NCBI GenBank assembly: GCA_003281485.1
Contig: QCBW01000001.1
Coordinates: forward strand, 140,179-204,178
Reading direction: 5' to 3'
Length of the DNA stretch: 64,000 nt
Origin: Prochlorococcus sp. AG-347-J20
GTDB lineage: Bacteria > Cyanobacteriota > Cyanobacteriia > PCC-6307 > Cyanobiaceae
The notes beneath the pieces are model-generated. The model was not told the origin of the DNA, did no database searches, and was given only the letters and a program-made list of their open reading frames with translations. The first letter of the stretch is position 1. Each line of letters begins with the position of its first letter. The translations under genes were made by a program, and so were the position numbers. This document shows positions 59,562 to 64,000 of this stretch, in pieces.

Positions 59562-60518
59562 TTAAGAATGAATCCAATCCACTCTTATATTTTTTCTACT
59601 GTTTAAGTATCTATCAATTGACATTGCGGCGATGCATCCATCAGAAGCAGCAACAACAGCTTGCTTGAACGGTGTATTTCTTATATCTCCAATGGCCCAT
59701 ACACCATCAGAGTTTGTAGACATAAAATCATCAACAATAACTCCTCCATCTTCTTTTAAAGCAATCTGATCACCTAAAAAATCAGTAATAGGCTTTGAAC
59801 CACTCATATAAACAAAAACTCCATCTAAGTTTAAATTAATAGGATTTTCTTCTTGCTTATTTTTAACAATAACCCCATTAACCCCCATATCATCGCCCAA
59901 AATTTCTAGTAATCTAGTTCTACTCCAATGTTTTATGTTTGAATTATCCATTAATTCCATGGCCTCTTCATTATCTGATTTAGGATCACTTGATGTAATC
60001 CAATGCACAGTTGAAGCAAATTTGGTAAGAACAGTTGCTTCTTCAATAGCCTCTTTGTTAACTCCAACGACGGCCACTTCTCTATTTTTGTAAAAAGCTC
60101 CATCACAAGTAGCACAATAACTTACACCTTTGCCAAGAAAATCTGCCTCTCCCTTAAATGATGCAGGCCTTCCCATAGCTCCACTTGCAAGAACTAGTGC
60201 TTTAGCCCTGAAGGTACCTTCAGGTGTATAAACCGTTTTCAATTCTCCCCCAGCATCAATCCCAAACACTTGGGCTCTTCTATAGTCTGTACCATATTGC
60301 ACAGCCTGTTCTCTCATAAGAGTAAGTAATTTTTCACCACTTATATCAACAGGAACCCCAGGGTAATTAGCAATCTGATGAGTTATTGCTAAGGCACCAA
60401 CAGATGGATTTTTATCTAAGATTACTGTCTTTAAGTTTGAACGAGATGTATAAAGTGCACAAGTACATCCTGCCGGACCTCCTCCGATAATAACTACATC
60501 TGACTCAATAATTTCCAA
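59562..60518 (-). CDS. Thioredoxin reductase-like flavoprotein lacking NADPH motifs
   Basis: The FAD motif VVIIGGGPAGCTCALYTSRS is at 8-27, the disulphide CATC at 135-138 and the second FAD motif VWAIGDIRN near the end. In standard TrxR the NADPH site is VVGGGDSAxEEA plus HRRD. Here these read VVGVNKEAIEEA (150-161) and HWITSSDPK (172-180). NADPH use is therefore doubtful. It recalls the pyridine-nucleotide-independent reductases (ferredoxin- or flavin-linked) described in cyanobacteria and clostridia. Start TTG 60518 follows AAGGAG. Confidence 0.83.
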   Translation of the reverse strand: MEIIESDVVIIGGGPAGCTCALYTSRSNLKTVILDKNPSVGALAITHQIANYPGVPVDISGEKLLTLMREQAVQYGTDYRRAQVFGIDAGGELKTVYTPEGTFRAKALVLASGAMGRPASFKGEADFLGKGVSYCATCDGAFYKNREVAVVGVNKEAIEEATVLTKFASTVHWITSSDPKSDNEEAMELMDNSNIKHWSRTRLLEILGDDMGVNGVIVKNKQEENPINLNLDGVFVYMSGSKPITDFLGDQIALKEDGGVIVDDFMSTNSDGVWAIGDIRNTPFKQAVVAASDGCIAAMSIDRYLNSRKNIRVDWIHS

Positions 60519-60558
60519 TTTAATAAAACTCCTTTAAGTAGTTAATTAGATGAGTTTT

Positions 60559-60588
60559 GGTTAGAAGATATCTAACCTGTATATAGGT
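60559..60588. promoter_or_regulatory. Two nested inverted repeats in the flavoprotein gene promoter
   Basis: GGTTAGA-AGATA-TCTAACC (60559-60577) is a perfect inverted repeat with 7-bp arms. ACCT-GTATAT-AGGT (60575-60588) overlaps its end. On the leftward strand they lie about 40-70 bp before the TTG start and overlap a TATACC/TATATA -10-like region, an operator-like position. Confidence 0.45.
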
Positions 60589-60755
60589 ATAAGTTAAGAG
60601 AAAAAAAAGAAAAAAGCATAATAAAGAAACAAACTTACATAGGAAAAATAAAAAATCTAATTATCAAAACGATCATTTACCTGAATTTGATCTGTATTGA
60701 TTTATTATAAAAACAAAATTATTAAGTTTATTGCTTAAGAAACATTATATTTTTC

Positions 60756-61070
60756 ATGACCAACTCTGATTACCTATTAAAGGCTGCCATAAAAAAAGTT
60801 ACTGAAAAGTTAAACGAGATATTGATTGAAAAAATTGAAGAAGCAACAAATATTGCTCAAGATACTCCAGAAATACTTAAAAAAGAATTTGATAGCTTGA
60901 AAGAATCCATTATTGAGGAAGCCTCAAGGATGGAAAAAGCAGAGAATGTACAAACAAATGACTCCAATAATATTTATCAAAATTCCAAAGTAAAAAAAGT
61001 TTTAAATGAAATAGAAGTTATTAACAATCAAATTGAACTATTTAATAAAAAAATAAATAATTCTAATTAA
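60756..61070 (+). CDS. Small coiled-coil protein, function unknown
   Basis: The 104 residues are rich in Lys, Glu and Asn, with heptad-like stretches at about 10-60 and 75-102 and no membrane segment. There is no recognisable family. The ABC1 kinase gene begins in the base after its stop, so the two are cotranscribed and it may act with the kinase. The preceding gap of 237 bp contains the operator-like repeats of the divergent gene. Confidence 0.65.
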   Translation: MTNSDYLLKAAIKKVTEKLNEILIEKIEEATNIAQDTPEILKKEFDSLKESIIEEASRMEKAENVQTNDSNNIYQNSKVKKVLNEIEVINNQIELFNKKINNSN

Positions 61071-62738
61071 ATGAAAAAACTCAATTTAAATCATCATTTT
61101 AAAAAAATAAAGAGAGGTTATCTTATTTGGATAACCCTTATTTCGCTGTTAATAAATTTGTGGCTAGATAATATTAGATTTGCAATTTTCCAAACTAAGC
61201 ACAATAAAAAAAGCAAGATCCAAATTAAACGTGCGAGGTGGTTTACTAATCAATTAATTAAACTTGGCTCAGCATTCATTAAGATTGGACAATTATTATC
61301 TGCCAGACCTGATCTAATTCCAAACACTTGGATTCAAGAATTATCTAAATTGCAAGATCAAGTTCCTAATTTTTCATTTGAGAAAGTTGAGGAAACAATC
61401 AGAAAAGAACTAGGGCCTAAGTTTGATGCAATAGATTATATAGTATGCGATCCAGTTGGATCAGCATCATTAGCTCAGGTTCATAGAGCGACTTTAAAAG
61501 ATGGTAAGAAAGTAGTATTTAAAGTTCAAAGACCAAATTTAAAAGAATTATTTATTATCGATTTGAGTATAATGCAACAGATTGCGGGATTATTGCAGAA
61601 AAATAAGAATTGGAATCGAGGTAGAAACTGGGTTGAGATTGCTAAAGAATGCAAGAAAGTTCTGATGAAGGAGCTTGATTTTAATTGTGAAGCACAATAT
61701 GCGGCAAGATTTAGACAGCAATTTCTTGATGATGAAAATATTGAAATTCCTGAAGTGATTTGGGATATGAGCAGTGAAAAAGTGCTTTGTTTAAGTTATC
61801 TAGAAGGAACAAAAGTAAGCGATTTAAAAAAATTAAAATCACAAGAAATTGATTTGCCAAAAATAGCTGAAATAGGGGCCATCAGCTATTTAAAACAATT
61901 AGTAAATTATGGTTTTTTTCATGCAGATCCGCATCCAGGAAACTTAGCAGTTTCAAATGAAGGTAAATTGATTTTTTATGATTTTGGGATGATGGGAAAT
62001 ATCTCAAATAATTTGCAAACAAGATTAGGTGCTATGGTTAAGGCTGCTGCTTTAAGAGACGCCTCATCACTTGTAATTCAACTCCAGAAGGCTGGCCTAA
62101 TTTCAAGGGATATTGATATCGGGCCAGTCAGAAGATTAGTCAGATTAATGCTTAAAGAAGCCTTAACTCCACCATTTAGTCCAAATATTATTGAAAAATT
62201 ATCTGGAGATTTATACGAACTTGTTTATGAAACACCATTCCAACTACCAGTAGATTTAATCTTTGTAATGAGAGCTTTATCAACTTTTGAAGGAGTTGGT
62301 AGAATGCTTGACCCAGGGTTTAACCTTGTATCAGTTACTAAGCCTTATTTAATAGAACTTATGACTTCTAATAATCAAACTCCCAACGATTTAATTAACC
62401 AATTTGGAAGACAAGTAGGTGAACTTGGATCGAAAGCTGTTGGAATTCCCAAAAGAATAGATGAAAGTTTAGAGAGATTGGAGCAGGGCGATTTACAATT
62501 ACAAATAAGAATGGGAGAGTCTGATAGACAATTCAAAAAAATGTTTACTGCTCAAAAAACTTTGGGCCATTCAATTCTTATAGGAAGTTTATCAATTACA
62601 TCTGCTTTACTCGTAACCAATAAACAAAATAATTTTGCATTATTACCACTTCTTTTTGCACTACCAATAAGTATTGATTGGCTAAAATGCCAACTTAACA
62701 TGAGTAAAGGTTCACGTTTAGAAAAACTTAAACGCTAA
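61071..62738 (+). CDS. ABC1/UbiB-type atypical kinase
   Basis: The 555-residue protein has the ABC1 KxGQ motif (FIKIGQLLSARPDLIP), the VAIK-like ASLAQVHRA and VVFKVQRP, the catalytic loop HADPHPGNLAV and the metal motif FYDFGMMGN. The C-terminus has a hydrophobic segment near 500-530. Such kinases support prenylquinone metabolism and stress responses; in plastids they coat plastoglobules. It ends 4 bp before the converging eno. Confidence 0.9.
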   Translation: MKKLNLNHHFKKIKRGYLIWITLISLLINLWLDNIRFAIFQTKHNKKSKIQIKRARWFTNQLIKLGSAFIKIGQLLSARPDLIPNTWIQELSKLQDQVPNFSFEKVEETIRKELGPKFDAIDYIVCDPVGSASLAQVHRATLKDGKKVVFKVQRPNLKELFIIDLSIMQQIAGLLQKNKNWNRGRNWVEIAKECKKVLMKELDFNCEAQYAARFRQQFLDDENIEIPEVIWDMSSEKVLCLSYLEGTKVSDLKKLKSQEIDLPKIAEIGAISYLKQLVNYGFFHADPHPGNLAVSNEGKLIFYDFGMMGNISNNLQTRLGAMVKAAALRDASSLVIQLQKAGLISRDIDIGPVRRLVRLMLKEALTPPFSPNIIEKLSGDLYELVYETPFQLPVDLIFVMRALSTFEGVGRMLDPGFNLVSVTKPYLIELMTSNNQTPNDLINQFGRQVGELGSKAVGIPKRIDESLERLEQGDLQLQIRMGESDRQFKKMFTAQKTLGHSILIGSLSITSALLVTNKQNNFALLPLLFALPISIDWLKCQLNMSKGSRLEKLKR

Positions 62739-62742
62739 AGAA

Positions 62743-64000
<1,258 letters not shown>

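Overview
The window is a stretch of ordinary core chromosome from a high-light-adapted Prochlorococcus (marine picocyanobacterium). The evidence is a very AT-rich sequence, tightly packed genes, photosystem II genes (psbA, psbO, psbH, psbN, psbI, psbK), cyanobacterial marker genes (ntcA, CP12, crtR, DUF3155, DUF3181, DUF3146, DUF3084, DUF2555, Ycf20/DUF565) and single tRNA genes scattered between protein genes. I see no phage genes, insertion sequence, CRISPR array, toxin-antitoxin pair or genomic island. I could not find a clearly undescribed multi-gene system. The points worth following up are regulatory sites, start-codon anomalies and divergent enzymes.

Layout. 1-8.4 kb: a cut-off TM0106-type nuclease, pyrE-ygfZ, tRNA-Met, a CorC-like protein, an oxidoreductase, psbK-tgt, cobS and an orphan histidine kinase. 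8.6-17.7 kb: DUF3155, a hydrolase, purH, DoxX, ispH, amt (with an NtcA promoter), sfsA, murJ and two small unknowns. 17.8-24.3 kb: tRNA-Arg, glyA-cinA-leuC-leuD, then psbI/psbN/psbH, pth and DUF3146. 24.3-32.2 kb: the leftward ntcA-DUF3084-YqgF-like cluster, a CobA-like protein, dcd, thyX, a TxlA-like thioredoxin, glmM, trmB and two small conserved proteins. 32.2-41.4 kb: ileS, a Ycf66-like protein, tRNA-Leu, crtR, gatC, an alkyladenine glycosylase, pyrB, Ycf20, DUF2555 and coaBC. 41.5-51.4 kb: psbO, sat, ftsH, an Eda-like aldolase, aroC, psbA, an aspartoacylase, a GST and CP12. 51.4-64 kb: obgE, mutS2, a glyoxalase-like protein, hemB, the bicarbonate-uptake set bicA-sbtA-sbtB, a thioredoxin reductase-like flavoprotein, an ABC1 kinase and a cut-off eno.

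How the genes fit together. Nitrogen control links ntcA to amt: both have an NtcA-type box 22-23 nt before the same -10 hexamer. Carbon acquisition and its day/night control are represented by bicA-sbtA-sbtB and CP12. Light harvesting and its upkeep are represented by the psb genes, FtsH (the family that turns over damaged D1) and crtR. The rest is housekeeping: pyrimidine, purine, leucine, aromatic, haem, folate/one-carbon, CoA and isoprenoid synthesis, tRNA charging and modification. Converging genes repeatedly meet end to end or overlap by a few bases, as expected of a streamlined genome.
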